Assembly: GCA_031420415.1 (NCBI GenBank)
Contig: JANOMT010000028.1
Location: 1-64,000 of the forward strand
Source of the DNA: JANYGA01 sp031420415
GTDB taxonomy: Bacteria > Vulcanimicrobiota > Vulcanimicrobiia > Vulcanimicrobiales > Vulcanimicrobiaceae
Direction: 5' to 3'
DNA: 64,000 bases
The notes under the pieces were generated by a model. That model saw only the letters and a list, made by a program, of their open reading frames with translations. It did no database searches and was not told the origin of the DNA. A program made the translations under genes and the position numbers. Below, piece by piece: positions 51,978 to 59,952 of the stretch (positions are counted from its first letter, which is position 1; every line of letters starts with the position of its first letter).

Positions 51978-53459
51978 TCACTGCGCGCCACGGCCGGAGA
52001 CGCCGAGACGCTGCTGGCTGGTGTTTGCCGGCTCCGCGAGGAGTGGATAGTCATAGTTAGCTTGACTATTTACGTCATTCGTGGGGGCGTCTTTCGCCTT
52101 TCCTTCGAGTTTCGCAGCCGCGCCGGCTACGATGATCGCGACCTTCGCGTAGGTGTCGCCGATCCAGTAATAAGGATTGCCCGCGACGATGTCGTGAAGT
52201 CCACCCGCGAGATGCTCTGCGCCGGTCAAGTCGCTGCCCGCTACTTGGGCGTTTGGCTCAGGGCCGGCCGCTTCGCGTGCGTCTTTTCCCGTGCCGAATT
52301 TGCTGTACTCGGTTAACGTACGCTCTGTGATGTTTACGGCATCGTCGCCCGTAATCGCAACCCGCACCATGTTCAGACTCGCGACTTGGATCGGAGTTCT
52401 CGGCGCACTCAGGGCGGTGTTCCCGATCTTTCCATACGCGACGTCGCGTGAATCGAGAACATACCCGCGATTGCTGAAGAGAGCGGTCTGACCTTGCTTC
52501 GGACCCGTAAGCCGCAACGTTTTAAACCGCCACGAACGGACCATCGCACCCCGGATTGAGGTGACGTCGGGGCGCGCTGCATACGTCGCATCGACCGTGT
52601 ATCCGCCGCTCGAGAGATGTGTCGCACGGCCGATGTCATCCAGCGTTATGCTGTACGATGGCGGCCTGAATACTTCGACATCGGTAGTGGAATACGACTC
52701 GGGGAAGAAGCGGACGTACGTGCCATTTTCGGCGTAGCTCCACGGGCCGGCGGGTACCTCTCGACTGCCTTCTCCGATCGGCGCTTTGCCACGCAGGACG
52801 GCCAGCTGCTCGAGTTCCGGAAACGCAAGTGCTGGATTGGTGATCTTGTCGCGCCAGCTCTGCACTTGTGAGATGGTGTTCGTAATCTGAGCCGGGATGA
52901 GCGAGCCCAGAAGACCCCGAGCGACGTTCTTCACCGATTCTCGATTCGCGCTCATTGACGATATCTCGGGCGAAGTCAGCAATGGACGGATCCGGTTTTG
53001 AAAATCGGATGCATAATCTTGGAACGGCGTGTACGCTTCGATGCCCCAGATCAATTGCTGGATGTCTTGTTGTTGGATTTCCGGATGCGCGAAGGATCGT
53101 TCCATGATCGAACGAATGAGCAGCGCGCGGTCGCCTTTGAGCGGTGCCAAAAGATAGCCGTCGCCCTTGGTCGGCCCATACGTCCCCGCATGAAGGCAAT
53201 AGCTCTGCAGGCGCATGCGGAAATAGCCAGATGGGACGCGCGTGGATCGTGACGTTACCGGCGTAATCCCTTGCAAGAAACGACCGAGTAATTGCGCGAC
53301 CGGCAACGCGTCTTTTATGCTCGTGGTAATCGCCTCACGCGGCGCTCCATCGAGAAGGCTCGCGTTCGCGGGCACGAGGAAGAGGCTGAACGCAACCGTT
53401 AATGATGCGATGCTGCGCGCGACGTGGGAACCGCGCGAGGCTTGTTTGAGATTACCCAT
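51978..53459 (-). CDS. Large secreted protein of unknown function
   Basis: 493 residues with an N-terminal signal peptide (hydrophobic about 15-31, A-N-A-S). Helical N-terminal half with Q-Q-Q-D-I-Q-Q-L-I-W-G-I-E-A, followed by a beta-rich half including E-V-F-R-P-P and R-A-T-H-L-S-S-G-G-Y, and an Ala-rich C-terminal helix. R-P/Q-Q and I-W-G-I-E-A segments recall proteins of curli or capsule-secretion operons, but no family is claimed. Only six bases separate it from family A copy 4, so it is probably expressed from the promoter upstream of 54489. Confidence 0.6.
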   Translation of the reverse strand: MGNLKQASRGSHVARSIASLTVAFSLFLVPANASLLDGAPREAITTSIKDALPVAQLLGRFLQGITPVTSRSTRVPSGYFRMRLQSYCLHAGTYGPTKGDGYLLAPLKGDRALLIRSIMERSFAHPEIQQQDIQQLIWGIEAYTPFQDYASDFQNRIRPLLTSPEISSMSANRESVKNVARGLLGSLIPAQITNTISQVQSWRDKITNPALAFPELEQLAVLRGKAPIGEGSREVPAGPWSYAENGTYVRFFPESYSTTDVEVFRPPSYSITLDDIGRATHLSSGGYTVDATYAARPDVTSIRGAMVRSWRFKTLRLTGPKQGQTALFSNRGYVLDSRDVAYGKIGNTALSAPRTPIQVASLNMVRVAITGDDAVNITERTLTEYSKFGTGKDAREAAGPEPNAQVAGSDLTGAEHLAGGLHDIVAGNPYYWIGDTYAKVAIIVAGAAAKLEGKAKDAPTNDVNSQANYDYPLLAEPANTSQQRLGVSGRGAQ

Positions 53460-53465
53460 CGACGT

Positions 53466-53909
53466 TCACAGATGTTTTGCAGCGGCGTCGAACAATGTGT
53501 CGAGCTTGCTGCCGTCGCCATTGAAGCCATTTGCGGAAAACACGAACACGACTTTTTGACGATAGCTTTGCGGCGGCCGACTTCTTCCGGCTGCTTTCTT
53601 GAACGCCACATCTCGATCCGAATCTGATGCAGCGGTACATCTCTCAAACATCGCTTTTGCGGCGGATTCTGATGCATAGGAGAGCACGCCAAATCCAGAA
53701 ATAGCTTCCTTCGCAAAATAGATGCACGATGGATCTCCTGGTATACTGGACATCTGCGACCTCAACGGAGTGCCGACGATCCGCGAAGCCTCCGCGGCGG
53801 GGAGAACCTTGCAAGGGGCGGGATGCGAGGCCTCAGCTGCGGATGTTAAAGCTGGCGACGAGCTGAGCAGTATTGCGGTAGCGCCGGCGCGTGAAGCGGA
53901 ATGAAGCAT
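53466..53909 (-). CDS. Small secreted protein, family A copy 4
   Basis: 147 residues. Signal peptide ending near A-A-E-A, then C-K-V-L-P-A-A-E-A-S-R-I-V-G-T-P-L, a D-P-S-C-I-Y-F segment with a second Cys, S-Y-A-S-E-S-A-A-K-A-M-F, and the terminal L-F-D-A-A-A-K-H-L. Closest in the window to the copy at 54091-54489, which shares the P-S-C-x-Y, S-E-S-x-A and A-A-A-K-H-L segments. AGAAAGG precedes the start. Confidence 0.62.
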   Translation of the reverse strand: MLHSASRAGATAILLSSSPALTSAAEASHPAPCKVLPAAEASRIVGTPLRSQMSSIPGDPSCIYFAKEAISGFGVLSYASESAAKAMFERCTAASDSDRDVAFKKAAGRSRPPQSYRQKVVFVFSANGFNGDGSKLDTLFDAAAKHL

Positions 53910-53959
53910 CTTGGATTAACCTTTCTCTGGACGGGAAGCATCGAATAAATCGCACGGAT

Positions 53960-54064
53960 CCTCGTGTTGCAGCCGGCGCGAGGTGACGCCTCGGCGGAGC
54001 GAATCGTGAGAGCGGTTATGATGGCCACGGCAAAGAGGCTGACACAGCGAGAAAAAGCCTTCAG
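53960..54064 (-). pseudogene. Small secreted protein, family A copy 5 (N-terminal fragment)
   Basis: Only a signal peptide and the first core residues remain: K-A-F-S-R-C-V-S-L-F-A-V-A-I-I-T-A-L, then S-P-R-A-G-C-N. They align with copy 1 residue by residue. The position of the start codon reads CTG where copy 1 has ATG, and homology ends abruptly after the core Cys. It lies between two intact copies. Confidence 0.65.
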
Positions 54065-54090
54065 CTGCGTTTGCTGGTTTGCATCGACGT

Positions 54091-54489
54091 CTACAGGTGT
54101 TTTGCTGCCGCTTCGAGCAGCGCGGTGAGTTTGCTGCTGTCGTGATTCAAGCTAATCGCGGAGAGCACGAAAACGCCTTTTTGACGAAACGCGACCGTGG
54201 GGTGGCTGCTTGCCGTCCATTTTTTGAAATACGTGGCCGCATGGGATTCCGATGAAAACGTCTGCAGGCCAAACGCGAAGATCGGACGCTGCGAGAGGTA
54301 CTCGCATGATGGTGCTTCGGGTATTCCGGCAGGCCGTGCTCTCAGCGGCATCCCGACGATCTGTGTCGCCGCGGAAGCGGGGAGAACGTCGCAAGGGGCG
54401 AGGCTGGCGGCCTCCGCCGCGGAGATCGAGATCAAAAGCGAGGCGAGGACGGTGGCAACAAAACTGACCTTCACAGTCGAGAAAAACAT
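54091..54489 (-). CDS. Small secreted protein, family A copy 6
   Basis: 132 residues. Clear signal peptide, then L-A-P-C-D-V-L-P-A-S-A-A-T-Q-I-V-G-M-P-L, A-P-S-C-E-Y, T-F-S-S-E-S-H-A-A-T-Y-F and terminal L-L-E-A-A-A-K-H-L. Function unknown. Probably first gene of an operon with copies 5 and 4 and the 493-residue secreted protein. Its leader AAGGTGAAACCTT directly before the ATG is almost identical to that of the cupin gene at 56071 and can fold over its own ribosome-binding site. Confidence 0.65.
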   Translation of the reverse strand: MFFSTVKVSFVATVLASLLISISAAEAASLAPCDVLPASAATQIVGMPLRARPAGIPEAPSCEYLSQRPIFAFGLQTFSSESHAATYFKKWTASSHPTVAFRQKGVFVLSAISLNHDSSKLTALLEAAAKHL

Positions 54490-54507
54490 AAGGTTTCACC
54501 TTTTCTA
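54490..54507 (-). repeat. Shared 5' leader with inverted repeat (copy 1)
   Basis: Coding-strand TAGAAAAGGTGAAACCTT directly before ATG 54489. AAGGT and ACCTT can pair across GAA and would sequester the AAGG ribosome-binding site. The leader of the cupin gene (56072-56088) is identical except for one A. Confidence 0.6.
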
Positions 54508-54543
54508 ATGCTTCGATGGTATGGGCGAAGCGTACGGAACTCG

Positions 54544-54561
54544 CGTCCGAATCGCGTCCGA
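54544..54561 (-). promoter_or_regulatory. Tandem heptamer operator (site 5)
   Basis: Coding-strand TCGGACG-CGAT-TCGGACG, both halves perfect, 11-bp period, 55 bases before ATG 54489. TACGCT lies 9 bases after the second half as a candidate -10. Confidence 0.7.
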
Positions 54562-54647
54562 CCGTGCCGCATGGAGCGCCGTTGTCGATACGCACGAGCC
54601 GGTGTCGTACACTTTTCGGACAGCTCGCTTCATTGGCTAAGGTGATG

Positions 54648-54974
54648 AAATCTCAAACCGGCACGGCAATCGCGAAGTTGACTTTCATCGCGCTATTATC
54701 GAACGTACCGCTCGATGGAGGCTGCGCCCGCCGTGCGCGGGAGAAAATCGGGCGTTGCGATCGCGATGTGACCCGTGCTGTCTTTGAGCGGTATTAAGAT
54801 TCGCTCAGTGTTGCTCCCCCGCGCATCAGCGAGGTAACGTACCGACCCGATGTCATCATCCCACAACGGGGCGCCCCGGTGATTCGCTTGGTGAGTTCCG
54901 ACGGCATTACCTGGACGATCGATGCGAACGCCATTGTCAGAGATCGTGTATCGAACACGAACCGAACTTTATGA
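54648..54974 (+). pseudogene. Degenerate, inverted partial copy of the 506-residue lipoprotein gene
   Basis: Plus strand. From ATG 54648 a lipoprotein-like signal ends in G-G-C, then the frame stops at TAA 54795-54797. In the same frame translation would continue S-V-A-P-P-R-I-S-E-V-T-Y-R-P-D-V-I-I-P-Q and V-S-S-D-G-I-T-W-T-I-D-A. This matches V-A-P-T-R-N-S-E-V-V-Y-Q-P-D-V-I-I-P-Q and V-S-S-N-G-L-T-W-T-I-D-A of the gene at 47950-49470. It then loses similarity and ends at TGA 54974. The rest of 54562-55021 shows no gene. Confidence 0.65.
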
Positions 54975-55021
54975 CCGTTACGATGCGCGCACGCAATCTT
55001 CGATGCAAGGACGGAAGATGA

Positions 55022-55464
55022 TCACAGCTTCTTTAGCACGGCGTCGAGCAATCTTCTGCTTGCAGCGGGCACGACGGTTTTGCCGTTCGATACGACCGCC
55101 GTGGCGAGGACATCTCTCTTAATCTGCGCTACCGACTGCCGCTTCATGTAGGCATCGTACCCTGCAGAGAGAGTTGTCGCGATCCCTAAATTAGATAGAA
55201 AGACTCGCTTTCGGCCCCTTTCCAAAGTCTGCGCGCTTCCCGGCGGCATCTACACACAACTCGAGCCCGTAAGGTTCCCGCGTACCGTCGGCCCTTGTGG
55301 ACTCGGCTCGAAGACGACAACTGGCGAGCCGATGATCTCGCGAACCTCCGCGAGGTCAACAGAGAGCACGCTGCCTGTGGCGCCGCGCTTACCCCCACCG
55401 GACGAGCTCCCATAAGCAGCGCGGTAGCGGCGAGAGTGAGGGTGAGCAGCGATTTCTATTGCAT
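55022..55464 (-). pseudogene. Small secreted protein, family A copy 7 (nonsense and frameshift)
   Basis: ATG 55464 has an AAGGA ribosome-binding site but the third codon is TAG. The same frame then gives a signal peptide (L-L-T-L-T-L-A-A-T-A-L-L, V-S-A-A-P-Q-A-A-C). A shift near 55375 leads to V-D-L-A-E-V-R-E-I-I-G-S-P. A further break precedes a C-terminal segment with G-Y-D-A-Y-M-K and the family-type ending R-R-L-L-D-A-V-L-K-K-L. At least two independent lesions make this a dead gene. Confidence 0.7.
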
Positions 55465-55606
55465 GATTAAATCCTTTTTTGTCTTGTTTACGGCGAGAGA
55501 TTGTTGAATGCTGCATCGCGTGACGCGATGAGTTGGCTGCGTTTCTCCGCTCAGCTTCCTTCCAGCGAGATTGCCCGTTTGGCATTGTGAACGGTTTAGA
55601 TCGGTG

Positions 55607-56071
55607 TCAGACGGAGACGGTCACGCCATTTTGCTTTAGTACTTGAACGACTTTCCTGATGTCGGGCGGTCCGGCTGGGATCTCGTCGTTCACTGCGGTG
55701 AACATCTGTGTCGCAAGGCCACCTTGGCCGCTCATTTCGAGCATCTCGCCGCCATGCTCGCCGAAACGAAAGGCATGAACGGTATGTGCGGGCACGTGGA
55801 CGAGCGTACCGGGACCACATATGGCGGTCTCCGCTGCACAGGTAAACTCAACCGAGCCTTTGAGCACATAGAATGACTCGTCCCAACGATGGCTATGTGG
55901 CGGCGGACCCATTCCCTCATCTCCCTGCTGAAGCGTGACTTCGTAGCTCTGTGTCGCCACATTGGTTGCCAGCACCGTCACGCGAATGCCGAGGACGTTC
56001 AAGGGGGGTTGATAGTCGTTGGGTGTTACAACGAACGGTTTCGGACTGGTGCTCGAAGTGGAGAGAACCAT
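55607..56071 (-). CDS. Cupin-domain protein
   Basis: 154 residues, single cupin fold: motif 1 P-P-P-H-S-H-R-W-D-E-S-F-Y-V-L-K-G with two His and Glu metal ligands, and motif 2 G-P-G-T-L-V-H-V-P-A-H-T-V-H-A-F with the third His. No signal peptide. Cupins of this type are small dioxygenases, isomerases or sensors; specificity is unknown. The start is preceded by the hairpin leader shared with 54489, and the gene lies 46 bases downstream of the 72-residue gene. Confidence 0.85.
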   Translation of the reverse strand: MVLSTSSTSPKPFVVTPNDYQPPLNVLGIRVTVLATNVATQSYEVTLQQGDEGMGPPPHSHRWDESFYVLKGSVEFTCAAETAICGPGTLVHVPAHTVHAFRFGEHGGEMLEMSGQGGLATQMFTAVNDEIPAGPPDIRKVVQVLKQNGVTVSV

Positions 56072-56088
56072 AAGGTTTCACCTTTCTA
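56072..56088 (-). repeat. Shared 5' leader with inverted repeat (copy 2)
   Basis: Coding-strand TAGAAAGGTGAAACCTT directly before ATG 56071, one base shorter than the leader at 54490-54507. The two genes themselves are unrelated. Confidence 0.6.
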
Positions 56089-56117
56089 AAATGACGGTGA
56101 CATGAGAAAATACCGCG

Positions 56118-56336
56118 TCATGAGCACGGCTCATCGGAGGGTTGCATTTCCGTCGATGGGTGGTCGAGCCGTACGCTGATAAAGTCGGTGAGATCACCGA
56201 GTGTATGGACGTACGATTGCTGCCCGTGCGTCACGTCTTTGACGATTCCGCGTAGTGAGCCGCGAAGCGAATCCGACGGCTCGCGCCAGATTTCGACGAC
56301 GAAGATGTGCTTGGTACGGGCCTCGCTCTTGCTCAC
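56118..56336 (-). CDS. Small conserved-type protein, 72 residues
   Basis: GTG start 56336, four bases after the regulator gene's stop. The sequence H-I-F-V-V-E-I-W-R-E-P ... L-R-G-S-L-R-G-I-V ... G-Q-Q-S-Y-V-H-T-L-G-D-L-T-D-F-I is the pattern of a short domain I associate with uncharacterised small bacterial proteins (hFVvriWxEp, RGxVxHvxSGxxxyfxxlddLxxFI). No function is known to me. It has its own heptamer operator lying inside the 3' end of the regulator gene. Confidence 0.65.
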   Translation of the reverse strand: MSKSEARTKHIFVVEIWREPSDSLRGSLRGIVKDVTHGQQSYVHTLGDLTDFISVRLDHPSTEMQPSDEPCS

Positions 56337-56340
56337 GGGA

Positions 56341-59300
56341 TTATTGTCGGAGAATGCCCGTCCGAACGGCGTCCGATTGCGCCATTGCTGCCTCGATCTC
56401 CCGATTAAAACGAAGAGCACGATAGGTTTCCCGGCCCGCTTCGCTCGTGAAAGCGGCAACGCGTGCGGACCGTAAGGCGAAGGCCCGCTCCAGTGCTTCT
56501 CGGTGCCGATCGTCGAGGTGGGCAGCCGCGAACATCTGCGCCGCACTCCAGAGCACGTGTTGCGGGTACATGATGCTCTGCAGTGCGGCATCGTCCAAGC
56601 ATTCGATCTCGGTGGCGATCCCGACCGCAGCGTCGATGTTTGCTGCGCGCAAATAGGTTAGCCCGAGATCCGCCAGGTCCGACGCCATGTCGCTTGGAGC
56701 TTTTTCTCGACGTAAGCGCATCGATCGCTCGCAGTGTTCGAGTGCGTTGGGAAGATCGCCCAGTTCGCGTTCCGCCGCACCGAGGTTCGAGAGCGCCGCG
56801 CAGGTGAGAATCGGTGCACCGAGTTGTTCGGCCGGGCGCAGTGCGGATCGTAGGATGCGGCGAGCCGTTGGAAAGCGGTCGAGAAGGTATGCCGTCATGC
56901 CGAGATTGATCGCGCAAATGGTGAGGCCGCGGAGATCTTTTAAGCGCAGAAAAAGATGACGCGATCGCCTGAAGCACTCGAGGGCACGGGTGAAGTCGCC
57001 GATTTTCAGGAACAGCACGCCGCCGTTAACGAGCACCATCGCTCCACCGAGCGGTTTGTCGACGGCATCATAGAGCGCCGTTGCTTTTGCGAAATACGCT
57101 GTCGCCGCATCGATTGCGAATCGCCGGCTCGCCACGTTGCCCAACCGAAAGTATGCATCGGCTTCGCCTTCCCGATCGCCGATCGACTGGCAGAGCGCGA
57201 GCCCTTGTTCGGCAAGCGCCGAGCACCGCTCGTAATCGTTGTTGCGATAAGCGGAACGCGATGCGGCATCGAGAGATCCGATAACCAAGGCTTCATTCGA
57301 CGACGTGGCTGCCAATGCCAGGCAGTCCGCGATCGCCGCGGTCGAGGGTACGGCATGGCCTTGCACGCCGTACGAATCCGCAATGAGACACAACGTTCGT
57401 ACGATCCCGGTTGCATCTTGGAGCGCTCGATAGCGTGAGAGAGCGCGATCCGCCTCTGATAAGGCTGCGGGATAGTCTCCGAAAGCTCCCATCAGCACGG
57501 CTGCGCTTTCGGCTGCAAACGCGATCCAGTACGCATCGCTCGAACGCTCTGCTGCGATTTTCAACCGCTCGACGGCAACCTCTTGCGCAGCGAGATCATC
57601 GATGGCATGTGTGTAACGGACACGCCTGCGCAGGCACTCGAGTTCACGCCCCGCGAGGTCGATCGACAGCGACTCTAGCCGCACGATGTCGGCAAGTTGC
57701 TGCTCGCGCCTTCCGCGCCGTGCGAACACGGTTTCGCGGAGCGCAATGACGGCGTACTGCAGCGTCGGATCGGCAAGGTCTGCGGCTCGCGTGAGGGATG
57801 TTAACGCTTCGTCGTCGGCGTGGACGGCGATCGCCGCTTGCGCGGAGGCATAGTAATACTCGGCGGCTTTCTCGGCGCGGCCACCCGCATCGAAGTGACG
57901 CGCGAGTTCGCGCGCGACGGTATCTTCGCGTCCGTGATACACCTGCTCGATCACGACGCCGACCCGACGGTGAAGTGCCTTGCGCTTATCGGCCGCAATC
58001 GAACCGGAAATGTATGCTTGAATTAACTGGTGCGAGAAGACGAAGTCGCCCGAGTTAGATCCAACGGGTCCCGTTGAAATGCGGACGAAGCGGGCATCGA
58101 GAAGCTCGTCGATGCATGCGAGTACGTGGTCCTCGGAAAAACCGCCCGCTGCACTGACAATTTCGGTTGCAAAGCTTTGTCCGACCGTCGCTGCAACCGC
58201 GAGGACCGAGCGAGCCATCTCGGAGAGCCGTTCGACGCGGTCGCCAATTGCAATCTGCAGGCTCGCGGGAAGGACGGGCTCCGGCGCTCGCGAGAGCTGC
58301 GACTCGCGGACGATCTCTCCGAGGAAGAACGGGTTCCCGGCGCTGAGTGCGTACGCGCGATGAGTGAACCCATCGCGAGGGTCGCTGCCGGAAATTCGTG
58401 TAATGAAGTCCTCGACATCGGAGAGCGAGAGTCCACCAAGGGGTAAGCTTACGACACCATGTTCGCGTTGCATGATTCGCCGGAATGCGCGCAACGGATG
58501 CGACGGGCCGGTTTCGTCGTCGCGATAGGTGACGAGAAGAATGATCGGCGCCGATCCGAGCCGCTCCACGAGATACGTCAGAAACGCGACCGTCGCTTGT
58601 CCCGCCCAATGCAGATCTTCGAGCACGATGAGCAACGGTCGTACGCGCGCGAGCCCTTCGAAACAGCGCCACATCGCCTCGAAAAGACGCGATTGCTCGC
58701 GCTCGGGTTCGAGCGCTGAAAGGCGCGGAATGGTGTCGTGGTTTTGCCGCAACTCCGGCAACACCGTAGCTGCGGCTGCGAGCCACATCGGTTTGAGATC
58801 GAGTGCGGCGATCATCGGCAAAGCGCCACGTAACGTTCGTACGATCGCCTCGTAGGGCGACGCTTCGCCCGAGATCGTACCGCCGGAAACGACGCGACCA
58901 CCCTGCGATTCGACGTGACGCGCGAACTCTGCGGCGAGCCGCGATTTGCCGATGCCCGCTTCGCCAACGACGAAGACGGTACGACCTTGACCACGCACCG
59001 CGCGTAACCAGGATGCTTGCAATGTCGCAAGTTCTTCCGAGCGACCGACAAAGGGCATGACGTCGGCCGAAGACGCGGTTGACGGCGACCCGGAAGCCGC
59101 CAAATGGACGGGCGCGTTGCGCAGGATGCTTTCGAAACACGCAATCGTTTCGGGCATCGGTGCGACTTGCAAATCCGTCTGCAAACGCCGAGTAAACTGT
59201 TCGTATTCTTGCAGGGCTCCGGCTCGGTCACCCGACTCGTACCGCAGCATCATGATTCGTCGCAGGGTGTCTTCACGCCACGGATCGTGGTCGAGCAGCA

Positions 59301-59856
59301 TTTTACCCGAACGAATTGCGTTCGGATAGTCTCCGTCGCGCCGATACCCCTCGGTCAATCGCTCGAGATTTGCGGATTGGAGCATCCGCAACCGCTCGCG
59401 CTCGGTCATCAACCATTCGTCGTAGACGGCGGGTAAGAGATCGCCCGCATAAAGGGCGACGGCGGCCGAAGCTCCGCCGGGGAACGCGCTGAGACGCTCG
59501 AATTCACAGAGGTCGACGATTGGATCGAATTCCGTATTCCACCGAAGCGAACGTTGGTCGGCGAGGATCACCGGCGGATCGGATGTCGGCAAGACGTGTT
59601 GTAACATTGCGATATGGCGACGTAAGTTCGCGCGAGCCTTCGCTTCGTCTTCATCCGGCCAGAGTGCGAACGCGATCGTGTCTCTGGGCATGGTCCTTGA
59701 CCGCTTTACGATCAGATAGGCAAGGAGCGCCGATGCTTTGAGCGGTGCCGCGAATTTTATCGGGACGTCGTGCATGAACAGCTGGAGCCCGCCCAGCAGT
59801 CGGATCTGCAAGCCGCCGATATCGTTTCGCACGTTGTTGGTTGGCTCGCTAAGCAT
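56341..59856 (-). CDS. BTAD-AAA-TPR transcriptional regulator (SARP/AfsR-like, LAL-like size)
   Basis: 1171 residues. N-terminal OmpR-like winged helix (about 15-110; L-L-G-G-L-Q-L, then A-L-L-A-Y-L), bacterial transcriptional activator domain (about 115-250; D-L-C-E-F-E, Y-A-G-D-L-L-P, R-D-G-D-Y), AAA ATPase with Walker A G-E-A-G-I-G-K-S at 298-305 and Walker B-like L-L-I-V-L-E-D-L-H-W. From about 650 onwards come TPR-like repeats. No C-terminal LuxR helix-turn-helix. Known SARPs bind tandem heptamers with an 11-bp period; seven such sites surround this gene, so it is the likely regulator of the cluster. Confidence 0.9.
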   Translation of the reverse strand: MLSEPTNNVRNDIGGLQIRLLGGLQLFMHDVPIKFAAPLKASALLAYLIVKRSRTMPRDTIAFALWPDEDEAKARANLRRHIAMLQHVLPTSDPPVILADQRSLRWNTEFDPIVDLCEFERLSAFPGGASAAVALYAGDLLPAVYDEWLMTERERLRMLQSANLERLTEGYRRDGDYPNAIRSGKMLLDHDPWREDTLRRIMMLRYESGDRAGALQEYEQFTRRLQTDLQVAPMPETIACFESILRNAPVHLAASGSPSTASSADVMPFVGRSEELATLQASWLRAVRGQGRTVFVVGEAGIGKSRLAAEFARHVESQGGRVVSGGTISGEASPYEAIVRTLRGALPMIAALDLKPMWLAAAATVLPELRQNHDTIPRLSALEPEREQSRLFEAMWRCFEGLARVRPLLIVLEDLHWAGQATVAFLTYLVERLGSAPIILLVTYRDDETGPSHPLRAFRRIMQREHGVVSLPLGGLSLSDVEDFITRISGSDPRDGFTHRAYALSAGNPFFLGEIVRESQLSRAPEPVLPASLQIAIGDRVERLSEMARSVLAVAATVGQSFATEIVSAAGGFSEDHVLACIDELLDARFVRISTGPVGSNSGDFVFSHQLIQAYISGSIAADKRKALHRRVGVVIEQVYHGREDTVARELARHFDAGGRAEKAAEYYYASAQAAIAVHADDEALTSLTRAADLADPTLQYAVIALRETVFARRGRREQQLADIVRLESLSIDLAGRELECLRRRVRYTHAIDDLAAQEVAVERLKIAAERSSDAYWIAFAAESAAVLMGAFGDYPAALSEADRALSRYRALQDATGIVRTLCLIADSYGVQGHAVPSTAAIADCLALAATSSNEALVIGSLDAASRSAYRNNDYERCSALAEQGLALCQSIGDREGEADAYFRLGNVASRRFAIDAATAYFAKATALYDAVDKPLGGAMVLVNGGVLFLKIGDFTRALECFRRSRHLFLRLKDLRGLTICAINLGMTAYLLDRFPTARRILRSALRPAEQLGAPILTCAALSNLGAAERELGDLPNALEHCERSMRLRREKAPSDMASDLADLGLTYLRAANIDAAVGIATEIECLDDAALQSIMYPQHVLWSAAQMFAAAHLDDRHREALERAFALRSARVAAFTSEAGRETYRALRFNREIEAAMAQSDAVRTGILRQ
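56359..56376 (-). promoter_or_regulatory. Tandem heptamer operator (site 6), inside the regulator gene
   Basis: Coding-strand TCGGACG-CCGT-TCGGACG, both halves perfect, 11-bp period, 23 bases before the GTG of the 72-residue gene and wholly within the last codons of the BTAD regulator gene (coding S-D-A-V-R-T). ACAAT lies about 10 bases further as a candidate -10. Confidence 0.65.
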
Positions 59857-59912
59857 AGCGGTTCCGTCGTTCGGGACTCGTGACGCATGCGCCCGCGGCC
59901 AGAGGTCGTCTA

Positions 59913-59930
59913 TCGGACACTAATCGGACG
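59913..59930 (+). promoter_or_regulatory. Tandem heptamer operator (site 7)
   Basis: Plus-strand TCGGACA-CTAA-TCGGACG, 11-bp period, 23 bases before ATG 59953. TATCGT follows 10 bases after the second half. It lies in the divergent region between the regulator gene and the lipoprotein gene and is oriented toward the lipoprotein. Confidence 0.7.
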
Positions 59931-59952
59931 GCGTAACCGATATCGTGAATGC

